From Pirellulales bacterium (lineage in GTDB: Bacteria > Planctomycetota > Planctomycetia > Pirellulales > Lacipirellulaceae), in contig JADLBW010000142.1 of NCBI GenBank assembly GCA_020847515.1, positions 1 through 64,000 on the forward strand: 64,000 bases of DNA. The letters are read 5' to 3'. The position numbers and the translations under genes are program-made. The first letter of the stretch is position 1; every line of letters begins with the position of its first letter. Below the pieces are notes generated by a model. The model worked only from the letters and a program-made list of their open reading frames with translations, had not been told where the DNA came from and made no database searches. Positions 1 to 9,909 of the stretch are shown here, in pieces.

Positions 1-58
1 CCAAACTGGGTCCCGACCCCCGTTCCCCTGCCGCCCAAACCCAATCACTGCCCCGACC

Positions 59-982
59 ATGGCCGCCAAGATTGTTGCCCCGTTACTGGTATTCACTGCC
101 CTGGCAGCGCCGACGCGGGCCGTTGAGCCCGAACTGCGATCGTCGTGGAACGTCCGCGATCACGTTCCGCTGGACGAGTTCATCGTTCAAAGCCATCGGG
201 GGGCCGGGGTGCTGTCGCCGGAGAACTCGATCGAAGCGTTCGACATCGCCTGGCGGCTCAAGACCATTCCCGAAGCCGATCTGCGGACGTCGCGCGACGG
301 GGTCATCGTCGCTTTTCACGACAACAACTTTGAGCGCATTTTGCCCGGCGCTGCCGCCGAACTGCGGAAGCAGGGGGTCGCCGATCTGGCGTGGGCGGAG
401 CTCGCGAAGCTCGACATCGGCGCCTGGAAGGGGGACGCGTTCGCCGGTCAGCGCATTCCACGCATGACCGACGTCTACGAATTTCTCGAGCAGCATCCCC
501 AGCGCCGGCTGTACATCGACATCAAGAACGTCGATCTGAAGCAACTGGCGGCGGAGTCGCGCGAGGTGCATCCGCAGTTGATCCTCGCCAGCACGAAGTA
601 CGACGTCATTCGCCAGTGGAAGCGCCTGGCGCCTGAGTCGGCGACGCTGCACTGGATGGGCGGCACGGAGGAGGAGCTTGCCAAGCGGCTGGCCGCGCTG
701 CGCAAGACCGATTTCGCCGACGTCACGCAGTTGCAGATCCACGTGCATACGGCCGAAGACGGCGCGATCGCGCCCAGCGAGCCGTTCCTGCTTCAGACCG
801 GCGAAGAGCTGCGCCGCCACGGCATCGTCTATCAAGCGCTGGCGTGGAACCGCAAGGATCCGCAAATCCACTGGCGGTTGATGGACCTGGGCGTCGCCAG
901 TTTTGCGACTGACTATCCCGACGCGGTGATGCAGGCCATCAGCGACTACTACGCCCAGCACGAGAAATCGCAGACGCCATGA
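59..982 (+). CDS. Glycerophosphodiester phosphodiesterase family protein, secreted
   Basis: N-terminal signal-like hydrophobic segment; SHRGAGVLSPENSIEAFDIAW and DLRTSRDGVIVAFHDNNFER match the GDPD catalytic HRG...EN / E-D..T.DG..V..HD pattern. Confidence 0.85.
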   Translation: MAAKIVAPLLVFTALAAPTRAVEPELRSSWNVRDHVPLDEFIVQSHRGAGVLSPENSIEAFDIAWRLKTIPEADLRTSRDGVIVAFHDNNFERILPGAAAELRKQGVADLAWAELAKLDIGAWKGDAFAGQRIPRMTDVYEFLEQHPQRRLYIDIKNVDLKQLAAESREVHPQLILASTKYDVIRQWKRLAPESATLHWMGGTEEELAKRLAALRKTDFADVTQLQIHVHTAEDGAIAPSEPFLLQTGEELRRHGIVYQALAWNRKDPQIHWRLMDLGVASFATDYPDAVMQAISDYYAQHEKSQTP

Positions 983-2337
983 GTGTAGCGACGCAGGTTG
1001 AAAACGAGCTGCTACGAGGGGCCTTGGAATCGGCGCGGGACACCGAGCTGTTGCTGCTGGAGCGCGGGGCGCGGCGGCGCGCGGGCGAGGCGTTCACGTC
1101 GCTGTTCGGCGCCGCCAGCGCGGTGGTGGTCAGCGATGAAACCATCTTTTCGATCGCCGGCCGCGATGTGCACGACGCCCTCCGCCAGGCCGGGCAAGCC
1201 TGTCACGAGCCGGTGGTGCTGCCCGCCCAGGGATTGTATGCCGAATATTCATTCGTGGATCAATTGTGCCAGCGTCTGCAAGCGATCGACGCCGTGCCGA
1301 TCGCCGTCGGCGCCGGCACGATCAACGACCTGGTGAAACTGGCCGCCCATCGCTGCGGCCGGAAGTACCTGACGGTGGCGACCGCGGCCTCGATGGACGG
1401 CTATACCGCCTACGGCGCGTCGATCACCTACAAGGGCTCGAAGCAGACGTTCGACTGCCCGGCCCCCAAGGGGGTCGTGGCGGATCTCGACGTCATCGCC
1501 GCGGCGCCCGAAGGCATGAACGCCTCGGGCTTTGCCGACCTGGCGGCCAAGTGCCCGGCCGGCGCCGACTGGCTGCTGGCCGAGTTCCTGGGCGTGGAGG
1601 CGATCAACCGGCACGCCTGGGAGGCGGTGCAATCGCAATTGCGATTCTGGATGGACAATCCCGCCGGGGTGCGTCAACGGAAGCTCGAATCGCTCCGCCG
1701 GCTGACGGTCGCGCTGATGATGACCGGCTTCGCCATGCAATCGGCCCTCTCCAGCCGTCCGGCGTCGGGGGCCGAACACCAGTTCAGCCACCTGTGGGAC
1801 ATGGAGCACCACACGCACGCGGGCGCGGCGCCTTCGCACGGCTTCAAGGTCGGCATCGGGTCGCTGGCGTCGATCGCCCTCTACGAGACGCTGTTTCGCG
1901 AGGCCCTCTCGCTAATGGACATCGAGGCGATCGTCGCCGCCTGGCCGGACGCTGAGCGCAACGAGCAGGAAATCGCCGCTTTGTTCTCGCATGACGAGCT
2001 TGCCGCCAAGGCCCGCGAGGAGAGCGGCGTCAAGCACGTCTCGCGCGACGTGTTGCGGAACCAGCTTGTGAAGCTGAGCCGTGGATGGCCCGAGCTGCGC
2101 GATCGCCTGCGCGAGCAGTTGGTTTCGTTCGCGGAACTGCGCGACATGCTCTGCGAGGCGGGCGCGGCTTATATGCCGGAGCAAATCGGCATCAGCCGCG
2201 ATCGACTCCGCCGCAGCTACCGGCAGGCGTACCATATTCGCCGGCGGTTTACGGTGCTGGACGTGGCGCGTCGCGCCGGGCTGATGGACGCGGCGCTGGA
2301 ACAGATCTTCTCCTCGGACCGCGGACAATTCGCATGA
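979..2337 (+). CDS. egsA: sn-glycerol-1-phosphate dehydrogenase (AraM/EgsA-like, Fe-ADH_2 superfamily)
   Basis: GAGTINDLVKLAAHRCGRKYLTVATAASMDGYTA and GAEHQFSHLWDMEHH...PSHGFKVGIGSLA match the NAD-binding and metal-binding motifs of G1P dehydrogenases; starts 4 nt inside the preceding ORF. Confidence 0.82.
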   Translation: MSVATQVENELLRGALESARDTELLLLERGARRRAGEAFTSLFGAASAVVVSDETIFSIAGRDVHDALRQAGQACHEPVVLPAQGLYAEYSFVDQLCQRLQAIDAVPIAVGAGTINDLVKLAAHRCGRKYLTVATAASMDGYTAYGASITYKGSKQTFDCPAPKGVVADLDVIAAAPEGMNASGFADLAAKCPAGADWLLAEFLGVEAINRHAWEAVQSQLRFWMDNPAGVRQRKLESLRRLTVALMMTGFAMQSALSSRPASGAEHQFSHLWDMEHHTHAGAAPSHGFKVGIGSLASIALYETLFREALSLMDIEAIVAAWPDAERNEQEIAALFSHDELAAKAREESGVKHVSRDVLRNQLVKLSRGWPELRDRLREQLVSFAELRDMLCEAGAAYMPEQIGISRDRLRRSYRQAYHIRRRFTVLDVARRAGLMDAALEQIFSSDRGQFA

Positions 2338-3632
2338 GCTCGACCGTCGACGCCGCCCTCTCGCCACTTGAGGAATCAGCGGCCGAAGCCCGCACGGAGT
2401 TCCGCTACTGGCAGAAGCGGATACTGTTCTCGAGCATGATCGGCTATGCGTTCTTCTACTTCGTGCGGAAGAACCTCAGCTTCGCAGCGCCGCATATCAT
2501 GGAGGAATACGGCCTGAGCAAGCGGCAGATGGGCCTGGCCTCCACAACGCTGCACGGGCTGGTCTACGGCGTCGCGCGGTTCGTCAACGGCATGTGGGCC
2601 GATCGGGTGAACGCCCGCTGGTTCATGGCGGCCGGCCTGCTGGCGTGCGGCGTGATCAACTTCTTTTTCGGCTTGAGCAGCGCATTCGCGGCCTTTGCCG
2701 CGCTGTGGGCGCTCAACGGGTGGTTTCAGGGGATGGGATTTCCGCCCTGCACGCGGCTGATGACCCATTGGTTTCCGCCGCATCGGCTGGCGACGACCAT
2801 GTCGGTGTGGAACGTGGGCCACTCGCTGGGGGGCGCCGGCGTGGCGGTGCTGTGCGGGTATCTGGTCGCCATCGATTGGCGTTATTGTTTTTTCGTGCCC
2901 GCGATCATCGCGATGGCCGGATCGTTGTTTCTGGCAATTGCGCTGCGCGACACGCCGGAATCGCTGGGCCTGCCGCCGGTCGAGGGAACCGAGCACACCG
3001 AGGTCGCTGAATCCGAGCCGATGTGGCGCACGCTGCGGCAACTGGTGTTCACGAACCGCTACATTTGGCTGTTGTCGCTGGCGAATTTCTTTGTCTACGT
3101 CGTGCGCTACGGCGTCGTCGATTGGGCGCCGACGTTTTTGAAGCAGGCCCGCGGACTGGAGCTGGCCAAGAGCGCCGGCTGGACGGTCGGCGCCTTTGAA
3201 GCGGCAGGCATCCTCGGCATGGTGACCAGCGGTTGGATCACCGATCGGGTGTTCGGCGGCCGGGGCACGCGCACCTGCCTGGTGTACATGCTCGGCTGCA
3301 GCGCCGCGCTGTGCGTGTTCTGGCTGTATCCCTCGACGTCGGTGTACGAGAATGCGGCCGTGCTGGCGGTCGCCGGGTTCTTCATTTATGGTCCGCAGTG
3401 CCTGATCGGCATCAGTGCGGCGAACCTGGCCACCAAGCGTGCGGCGGCGGCGTCGGCGGGGCTGACCGGGCTGTTCGGCTACGCCAGTACGCTGGTCTCC
3501 GGCGTCGGCGTCGGCTGGCTGGCCGATCACAGCGGCTGGGACGCGGCGTTTTTGCTGCTGTTCGTGGCCGGGATGATCGGCACGGCGTTGTTTGCGCTGT
3601 GCTGGCCGGCGCAGGCCCATGGATACAAATGA
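2334..3632 (+). CDS. MFS transporter, GlpT/UhpT-like organophosphate permease
   Basis: ATGA overlap with upstream gene sets the start at 2334; multiple TM segments; FFYFVRKNLSFAAPHI, WFQGMGFPPCTRLMTHWF typical of the OPA family. Confidence 0.8.
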   Translation: MSSTVDAALSPLEESAAEARTEFRYWQKRILFSSMIGYAFFYFVRKNLSFAAPHIMEEYGLSKRQMGLASTTLHGLVYGVARFVNGMWADRVNARWFMAAGLLACGVINFFFGLSSAFAAFAALWALNGWFQGMGFPPCTRLMTHWFPPHRLATTMSVWNVGHSLGGAGVAVLCGYLVAIDWRYCFFVPAIIAMAGSLFLAIALRDTPESLGLPPVEGTEHTEVAESEPMWRTLRQLVFTNRYIWLLSLANFFVYVVRYGVVDWAPTFLKQARGLELAKSAGWTVGAFEAAGILGMVTSGWITDRVFGGRGTRTCLVYMLGCSAALCVFWLYPSTSVYENAAVLAVAGFFIYGPQCLIGISAANLATKRAAAASAGLTGLFGYASTLVSGVGVGWLADHSGWDAAFLLLFVAGMIGTALFALCWPAQAHGYK

Positions 3633-3719
3633 ACTAAGGATTCATAGATGCAGGGTTTGAAGCCCGCGAAAAAAGCGCGCATGAATCAAGCAGCCGTACC
3701 TCGTCCTCTCGATTTCCGG

Positions 3720-3756
3720 CACCCTCCCCTTGGTGGGTAGGGCTGGGGAGGGGCGA
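3720..3756. repeat. Family P3 (CCCTCCC...GGGAGGGG) copy 1
   Basis: CACCCTCCCCTTGGTGGGTAGGGCTGGGGAGGGG. Confidence 0.65.
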
Positions 3757-3929
3757 ACCCGCTACACAGATGCCTAACAGCCGCACGAATCCAGCCCCCA
3801 TTGGCGTGCATTCGCGGGCAAACCCAAAATGCCCAGCGCAGATGAGTGTCGCTGTCCGCCATTTCCATCAGAGCCGCTTTCACAAATCACGCGCGTTACC
3901 ACGCATTGACTTCATACACGTCCTTCACG

Positions 3930-4754
3930 ATGACCTCTATACCCTCGCGACTTGCCAGGCTCCGCCACATCGTCTTCGACATGGACGGCACGATTTATCT
4001 TGGCAATCGACTTTTCAAGACCACGTTGCCGCATCTGGCGCTGCTGCGGCAGCTCGACATTGGTTATTCGTTCGTAACGAACAATTGCTCGCGGAGTCGC
4101 GCCGAATATCTCGCCCACTTGCGGGAAATGGGGATCGAGGCGCCGGCCGAGTCGATGGTCGTCTCTACGCACGCCACGATCCACTACCTGCAGCAGCATC
4201 TGCCGCACGTGCGCCGGTTGTTTACGCTCAATTCGCCGGGCGCGGACGACGACCTGCGGCTAGCTGGATTTGAGATCGTCGACGAGGCGCCGCAGGCGGT
4301 CGTCGTAGGGTGGGATCGGCGATTTACTTACGATCGGCTCTGCCGCACAGCGTGGCATATCAAGCAAGGGCTGCCGTACCTGGCGACGCATCCCGATCGG
4401 ATTTGTCCCACCAACGAAGCGACGGTGCTGCCCGACTGCGGGGCGATTTGCGCGCTGCTGGAGACGGCCACGGGTCGTCGGCCAGACGCCGTCGCCGGCA
4501 AGCCGAGCCCGGCGATGTTGCAAGAAGTGATGCATCGCCACATACTGGCCGCCGACGAGGTGGCGATGATCGGCGATCGGCTGTACACCGACGTGCGGAT
4601 GGCCCGCGACGCCGGCGTGCTGGCGGTGCTGACGCTCACCGGCGAAGCAAGCGCCGTAGAGGCGGCGTCGCTGCCGGCGGCCGAACGGCCCGACCTGATC
4701 GTCGAGGACCTCGACGAGCTGTCAGCGCAGCTCGTCGCTGCCCGCGGCAATTAG
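3930..4754 (+). CDS. HAD-superfamily class IIA phosphatase (NagD/AraL/phosphoglycolate-phosphatase-like)
   Basis: FDMDGTIYLG, FVTNNCSRSR, GKPSPAML, MIGDRLYTDVRMARDAG motifs; ATG at 3930 preferred over the ORF-track start at 3846. Confidence 0.82.
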   Translation: MTSIPSRLARLRHIVFDMDGTIYLGNRLFKTTLPHLALLRQLDIGYSFVTNNCSRSRAEYLAHLREMGIEAPAESMVVSTHATIHYLQQHLPHVRRLFTLNSPGADDDLRLAGFEIVDEAPQAVVVGWDRRFTYDRLCRTAWHIKQGLPYLATHPDRICPTNEATVLPDCGAICALLETATGRRPDAVAGKPSPAMLQEVMHRHILAADEVAMIGDRLYTDVRMARDAGVLAVLTLTGEASAVEAASLPAAERPDLIVEDLDELSAQLVAARGN

Positions 4755-4868
4755 CCCTGGCCGTCCCGGCCATGGGGGCTTTTGCCGGCTAATCGCTCTA
4801 CTCGAAAATCACCGACCAACGCGGACCGACTTCGCCCGGGCCAAGCCGGTCCGGGCGCCTGGAATTTG

Positions 4869-6230
4869 ATGAATCCTTTTTCCGCCGTAAGCCGCTATTT
4901 CGCTCCGCCGCCGCCGACGCCCCGGCGGTCGGCGGACGAAGTCGCCGCCGTCTATCCGTCGTACCGCTGGCAAATGCTGCAGGCGACGTTCCTCGGCTAC
5001 GCCACCTACTACCTGGTGCGCAACAACCTGGCGCCGATCAAGATCGAGCTGCAATCGGCGCTGGGCCTCGATAAGTCGATGCTGGGCAACATCGGCGCGG
5101 CGACGGCGATCAGCTACGGCATCGGGAAGTTCTTCATGGGCGTGCTGTCCGACCGCAGCGACGCCCGCAAGTTCATGACGGCCGGGCTGGTGCTGTCGGC
5201 GCTGTGCAACTTCGCCTTCGGGGCCGTCGCCAACTACCCCATGCACCTGTTTCTGTGGAGCCTCAACGGCCTGGCCCAGGGCATGGGCTGGCCGCCCTGC
5301 GGGCGGACGCTGGGACACTGGTTCAGCGAGTCGGAGCGGGGGTTGAAGTTCAGCATTTGGAACACGTCGCATAACTTCGGGGGGGCCATCGCGGGGGTGA
5401 TGGCGGCCTGGGCGGTTCGCGAGTTCGGCGGCTGGCAGTACGCCTTCTACGTACCGGGGGCGATTTCGCTGGTCGGCGCCGCCTTTATTTACAGCACCCT
5501 CCGCGACACGCCGCAGTCGGTCGGCCTGCCGCCGATCGAGGAGTACCGCAACGACTATCCCGCCGCGGCGGGCGAGGCCGGCGTCGTCGAGGAGCGCGAC
5601 CTGACCGTCCGCGAAATTTTGATCGACAAGGTGCTGCTCAATCCCTGGGTATGGCTGCTGGCAGCGGCCAACTTTTTTGCCTACATCACTCGATACAGCA
5701 TGCTCGACTGGGGGCCGACGTACCTTCGCGAGGTGAAGGGCGCATCGCTCGAAGGGGGCGCCTACTCGACCGCCGCCCTGGAACTGGGGGGCATCCCCTC
5801 GACGATTGCACTGGGATGGCTGTCCGACAAGCTCGGTGGCCGCCGCGGCATGGTGGCCTCGCTGTGCATGATTCCGATCGTGGCCGCCTTCACCGTTATC
5901 CTGTATACGCCTAAGGGATATCTCTGGCTCGACATGACGATGCTGTTCACGATCGGGTTCTTCATTGACCCGGTCATCAACCTCATCACTATTGCGGCGC
6001 TGGATATCGCCTCGAAGAAGGCGATTGGCGCCGCGGCCGGCTTCATCGGCCTATTGGGCTACCTGGGCCGCACCGTGCAGGAGAAGGGCTTCGGCTGGGC
6101 GGTGCACACGTATTCCAAGTCGATCGGCGTCGATGGCGCCTGGGATTTAGTGCTGTACTCGATTCTGGCGTGCGGCGTGCTCTCGGGGGTGCTGCTGGCG
6201 TTTACCTGGAAGATGCGCCCGCGGGCGTGA
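4869..6230 (+). CDS. glpT: MFS glycerol-3-phosphate transporter-like protein
   Basis: [63 protein letters not shown]-family signature; starts downstream of the ORF-track M. Confidence 0.78.
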   Translation: MNPFSAVSRYFAPPPPTPRRSADEVAAVYPSYRWQMLQATFLGYATYYLVRNNLAPIKIELQSALGLDKSMLGNIGAATAISYGIGKFFMGVLSDRSDARKFMTAGLVLSALCNFAFGAVANYPMHLFLWSLNGLAQGMGWPPCGRTLGHWFSESERGLKFSIWNTSHNFGGAIAGVMAAWAVREFGGWQYAFYVPGAISLVGAAFIYSTLRDTPQSVGLPPIEEYRNDYPAAAGEAGVVEERDLTVREILIDKVLLNPWVWLLAAANFFAYITRYSMLDWGPTYLREVKGASLEGGAYSTAALELGGIPSTIALGWLSDKLGGRRGMVASLCMIPIVAAFTVILYTPKGYLWLDMTMLFTIGFFIDPVINLITIAALDIASKKAIGAAAGFIGLLGYLGRTVQEKGFGWAVHTYSKSIGVDGAWDLVLYSILACGVLSGVLLAFTWKMRPRA

Positions 6231-6246
6231 TCGCGGAGGATTTCGC

Positions 6247-7737
6247 ATGGCTTTTCTCTTAGCGCTCGATCAGGGCACAACGTCCTCAAGAGCGATCGTC
6301 TTCGACGATGCGGGCGCCGTCCGGGGGATCGCCCAGCGGGAATTCACGCAGCACTTTCCGCGGCCCGGATGGGTCGAACACGATCCGGAAGAGATTTGGA
6401 CTTCGCAGCTCGAAGTCGCGGCGGAAGCCCTCGCCAAGCTGCAGCTCAAGCCCGCCGACATTGTCGCCATCGGCATCACGAATCAGCGAGAGACGACGTT
6501 GCTGTGGGACCGAGCGACGGGCGAGCCGATCCATAACGCCATCGTGTGGCAGGATCGTCGCACGGCGGCCCGCTGCGACGAGCTGCGGGCCAGCGGCCGC
6601 GAGGCGATGGTCGCGGCCAAGACTGGCCTGCTGTTCGATCCGTACTTCAGCGGCACGAAGATCGAATGGCTGCTCGACAACGTCGCCGGCGCCCGCCAGG
6701 CCGCCGAGGCGGGGAGGCTCGCCTGCGGCACGATCGACTCCTGGCTGGCGTATAAGCTCACCGGCGGGGCGCTGCACGTCACTGATGCGTCGAACGCCTC
6801 GCGCACGTCGCTGATGAACATCCACTCCGGCGACTGGGACGACGAGTTGCTCGCGCTGCTGCGCGTGCCGCGCGGCATACTGCCCGAGATCCGCTCCTCC
6901 AGCGAAGTCTACGGCGAGGTCGACTCGTCGCTGCCGCTGGCGGGCGTCAAGCTGGCCGGACTGATCGGCGACCAGCAGGGCGCCTTGTTCGGCCAGGGCT
7001 GCTTCGGCATCGGCGATGCGAAGAACACCTACGGCACCGGGTGCTTTATGCTGATGAACACGGGCCGGCAGGCCGTCGCCTCGCGGCATCGGCTGCTGAG
7101 CACCGTGGCCTGGCGGCTCGGCGGCGTGACCGAATATGCACTGGAGGGAGCGGTGTTTATCGGCGGCGCCGCAGTCGGCTGGCTGCGCGACGGCCTGGGC
7201 GTGATCAAGACGTCTGCCGACGTCGAGGCTTTGGCCAACACGACTGCTGACAGCGGCGGCGTTTCGTTTGTGCCGGCCTTCACAGGCCTGGGCGCCCCCG
7301 ACTGGGACCCCTACGCCCGGGGGGCGATCATCGGCATCACCCGCGGCACGACGGTCGCACACATCGCCCGCGCGGCGCTCGACGGGGTGGCGCTGCAGGT
7401 AGCCGACCTGCTGGAAGGGATGCATCGCGATCTGGAGGGGGAGTTGTCGGAGTTGCGCGTCGACGGCGGCGCCAGCGTCAACAATACCCTCATGCAAATC
7501 CAGGCCGACGTACTGCAATTGCCCGTGGTCCGACCGCAAGTAACCGAAACGACGGCCCTGGGAGCGGCGTACCTGGCAGGGCTGGCGGTCGGCGTCTGGC
7601 GCGACCCTCAGACGATCCAGCGACAATGGCGCATCGACCGGCGGTTTACGCCACAGATCTCGGCCGACGAAGCGGCCGCCCGCCGCGCGACCTGGCGTCG
7701 AGCCGTCGATCGCGCCAAGGGCTGGGCGCAGTCGTAA
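6247..7737 (+). CDS. glpK: Glycerol kinase
   Basis: [73 protein letters not shown]; full-length FGGY family. Confidence 0.95.
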   Translation: MAFLLALDQGTTSSRAIVFDDAGAVRGIAQREFTQHFPRPGWVEHDPEEIWTSQLEVAAEALAKLQLKPADIVAIGITNQRETTLLWDRATGEPIHNAIVWQDRRTAARCDELRASGREAMVAAKTGLLFDPYFSGTKIEWLLDNVAGARQAAEAGRLACGTIDSWLAYKLTGGALHVTDASNASRTSLMNIHSGDWDDELLALLRVPRGILPEIRSSSEVYGEVDSSLPLAGVKLAGLIGDQQGALFGQGCFGIGDAKNTYGTGCFMLMNTGRQAVASRHRLLSTVAWRLGGVTEYALEGAVFIGGAAVGWLRDGLGVIKTSADVEALANTTADSGGVSFVPAFTGLGAPDWDPYARGAIIGITRGTTVAHIARAALDGVALQVADLLEGMHRDLEGELSELRVDGGASVNNTLMQIQADVLQLPVVRPQVTETTALGAAYLAGLAVGVWRDPQTIQRQWRIDRRFTPQISADEAAARRATWRRAVDRAKGWAQS

Positions 7738-7753
7738 AGTCAACGATTGATGC

Positions 7754-7899
7754 CTGCGCCGCTAGTGAACCCGTTGTGAATTTGGCTAGCGGCCAGAATG
7801 AGGTTTCTTCCGTCCGGCCGACAGCAGACAGCCGGCAGCCGACGGTCGGCAGCCGACAGCAGACAGCCGATAGACAGACATGGTTCATTAGTCGCACAG
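7754..7899 (+). repeat. Dispersed palindromic element family P1, copy A (glpK-glpF intergenic)
   Basis: Termini CTGCGCCGCTAGTGAACC / GGTTCATTAGTCGCACAG (imperfect inverted repeats); interior 7-bp units such as GACAGCA GACAGCC GGCAGCC GACGGTC. Confidence 0.85.
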
Positions 7900-7947
7900 T
7901 TCTCAATAGCCATCGTACTCGTGCGTTGTCAAAACTCAATTTTGGGA

Positions 7948-8010
7948 TCAGCCGCTTGGCGCCAGCCCGCGGCTCTCCGCAAAGGCCGGACGCTAGCGCG
8001 TGGCGGCTGA
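7948..8010. repeat. Inverted-repeat element (TCAGCCGC...GCGGCTGA) upstream of glpF
   Basis: 8-bp perfect inverted termini enclosing CGCGGCTCTCCGCAAAGGCCGGACGCTAGCG; single copy seen here. Confidence 0.5.
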
Positions 8011-8155
8011 TGCAGGCAATCCGTTTCCTGATCGTGACATGGCGCCCGCTCGGGGCCAAGCGATTTTGGAAGCTTGCCTTTAGCAAACGTGGTGGGGGCG
8101 TGCAGTCAAACCCGTTTCAGGCCCGTTCGTTGCGTTGAATCAGATTGGAGCGCAT

Positions 8156-8956
8156 ATGCACCCTTATACGGCTGAATTCTTGGGCACGTTACTACTGGTC
8201 CTGCTGGGCAACGGCGTGGTGGCCAACGTCTTCCTGAACGAGACCAAGGGAAACAAGAGCGGATGGATCGTGGTGACCTTCGGCTGGGCGATGGGTCTGT
8301 TTGTGGCCGTGTGGTGCGTCGCCCGGTTCAGCGGCGCCCATCTCAATCCGGCAGTGACCCTCGGATTGGCTATGGCCGGAAAGTTCAAGCCGCTTGCCGG
8401 ATCGTTGGGCAGCGACATCGCCGGGTATATCGCCGCGCAAATGCTCGGCGCCGTCGCCGGGGCGACGCTGGTGTTTCTCTATTATCGAGATCACTACGCT
8501 GCCAGCGACGATCCGGCGGTCAAGCTCGGCACGTTTGCTACCAGCCCCGCGATCCGTCGACCGCTGAGCAATCTGTTCTGCGAAACCGTCGGCACGACGG
8601 TGCTCATGCTGGCGCTGCTGCTGGCGGCGGAACCCTCGATCACCCCCTCGGCGGAGTCGACCGGCGCGTTGGAGCCCGCAACCATGAAGATCGGCCTGGG
8701 CACGCTGGGGGCGTTGCCGGTGGGCCTGTTGGTGATGTCGATCGGCCTGTCGCTCGGCGGCACGACTGGCTACGCGATCAACCCCGCGCGGGATTTAGGG
8801 CCGCGCATCGCTCACGCCCTGTTGCCCGTGCCGGGCAAAGGGGGCAGCGACTGGTCCTACGCCTGGATTCCGGTGGTCGGCCCGATATTGGGCGCACTGC
8901 TCGCGGTGGTCGTGTGGCTGGCCATCGCCCATGAATCGCCGCCGGCTGCTCTATAG
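8156..8956 (+). CDS. glpF: MIP-family aquaglyceroporin (glycerol facilitator)
   Basis: Two NPA motifs: SGAHLNPAVTLGLA and GYAINPARDLGPR (Asp after NPAR, as in glycerol facilitators); start MHPYTAEFLGTLLL at 8156. Confidence 0.92.
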   Translation: MHPYTAEFLGTLLLVLLGNGVVANVFLNETKGNKSGWIVVTFGWAMGLFVAVWCVARFSGAHLNPAVTLGLAMAGKFKPLAGSLGSDIAGYIAAQMLGAVAGATLVFLYYRDHYAASDDPAVKLGTFATSPAIRRPLSNLFCETVGTTVLMLALLLAAEPSITPSAESTGALEPATMKIGLGTLGALPVGLLVMSIGLSLGGTTGYAINPARDLGPRIAHALLPVPGKGGSDWSYAWIPVVGPILGALLAVVVWLAIAHESPPAAL

Positions 8957-9352
8957 CGGGCATGGCGGTTCAAACAGATCTAGCTGCCGCCCGCCCGGGA
9001 CGTCCGCCGCTACGGATTCGCTAGCGCGATCGACCATGCGTGGCGGGCGATGATCGCTGGCGGCGATGAAGTACCGAAGCTGCTGCCAGGGGAGGCGAAG
9101 GCGACACAAATCAGCCGCCGCCAGCGCCCGCTGACGGCGCGCCCGTAGAATGTGCTCCACGGTTCGCGGACCCATGCCTGGCAGGCGTAGCAGCACCTCC
9201 GGCGGGGCCGTATTGACGTCAATCGGGAACTGGCGGCGATGATCGAGCAGCCAGGCGAATTTCGGGGCGATCCGACGGTCCTTCAGGGGGCGGAGTTCGC
9301 TTACCATGGCGGCACTGCTAGGAAGGCTCTGGGCATAACGGAAGCGACACAC
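8951..9352 (-). pseudogene. C-terminal HhH fragment resembling putative DNA modification/repair radical SAM proteins
   Basis: IAPKFAWLLDHRRQFPIDVNTAPPEVLLRLPGMGPRTVEHILRARRQRAL...RYFIAASDHRP resembles the C-terminal helix-hairpin-helix part of this radical SAM family; no CxxxCxxC domain in any frame upstream, where palindromic element B lies. Confidence 0.5.
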
Positions 9353-9369
9353 TCACTATTTGTGATTCC

Positions 9370-9507
9370 CTGCGCCGCTAATGAACCCGTTGTGAGTTTG
9401 GCTATCGGCTATCGGCTAGCGGCCGACGGCCAGAGGGAAAAGGCCTAATTCTGACCGCTAGCCGATAGCCGATAGCCGATAGCCAGGCGCGGTTCATTGC
9501 TGCGCAG
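9370..9507 (+). repeat. Dispersed palindromic element family P1, copy B
   Basis: CTGCGCCGCTAATGAACCCGTTGTGAGTTTGGCTATCGGCTATCGGCTAGC...GCTAGCCGATAGCCGATAGCCGATAGCCA...GGTTCATTGCTGCGCAG. Confidence 0.92.
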
Positions 9508-9909
9508 TTCTTAATAGTGATATTATGTACAGTATCCGTATTTGGCAAGCATTTCTCGGCATCGATTCCGGAGCGATCCGCTTTTCAAACCAGGTCGGGC
9601 GCCATGGTCGCTGAGGTTCGCAGGCACGGCCATGGATTGGGGGGAAATAACCATGCCAGCGCCGGCGTGGACATGGCACGCCCGCCTACCGGTTGAAAAC
9701 CCATCGGACTTGGCTATCGGCTGATTTCCCTTCGTCGAAGCCAGGCTGTGGGAGGCCCCGTTGACGCTCGATTTGGCCTTGGGAGACCGCATGCCTCGCA
9801 ATGGGCGCCGCTCGCAGGTTGCGGCCGCCGCGATCGTTCACGATACTGAGCCGACGCCCGCTGGTCGCAAATTCTCTCCTTCTCGCCTCGCCTCACCTCT
9901 TTTCATTCG

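Noticed and set aside
6286-7743. 485-aa minus-strand ORF opposite glpK
   Set aside because: Shadow ORF; glpK is unambiguous on the plus strand.
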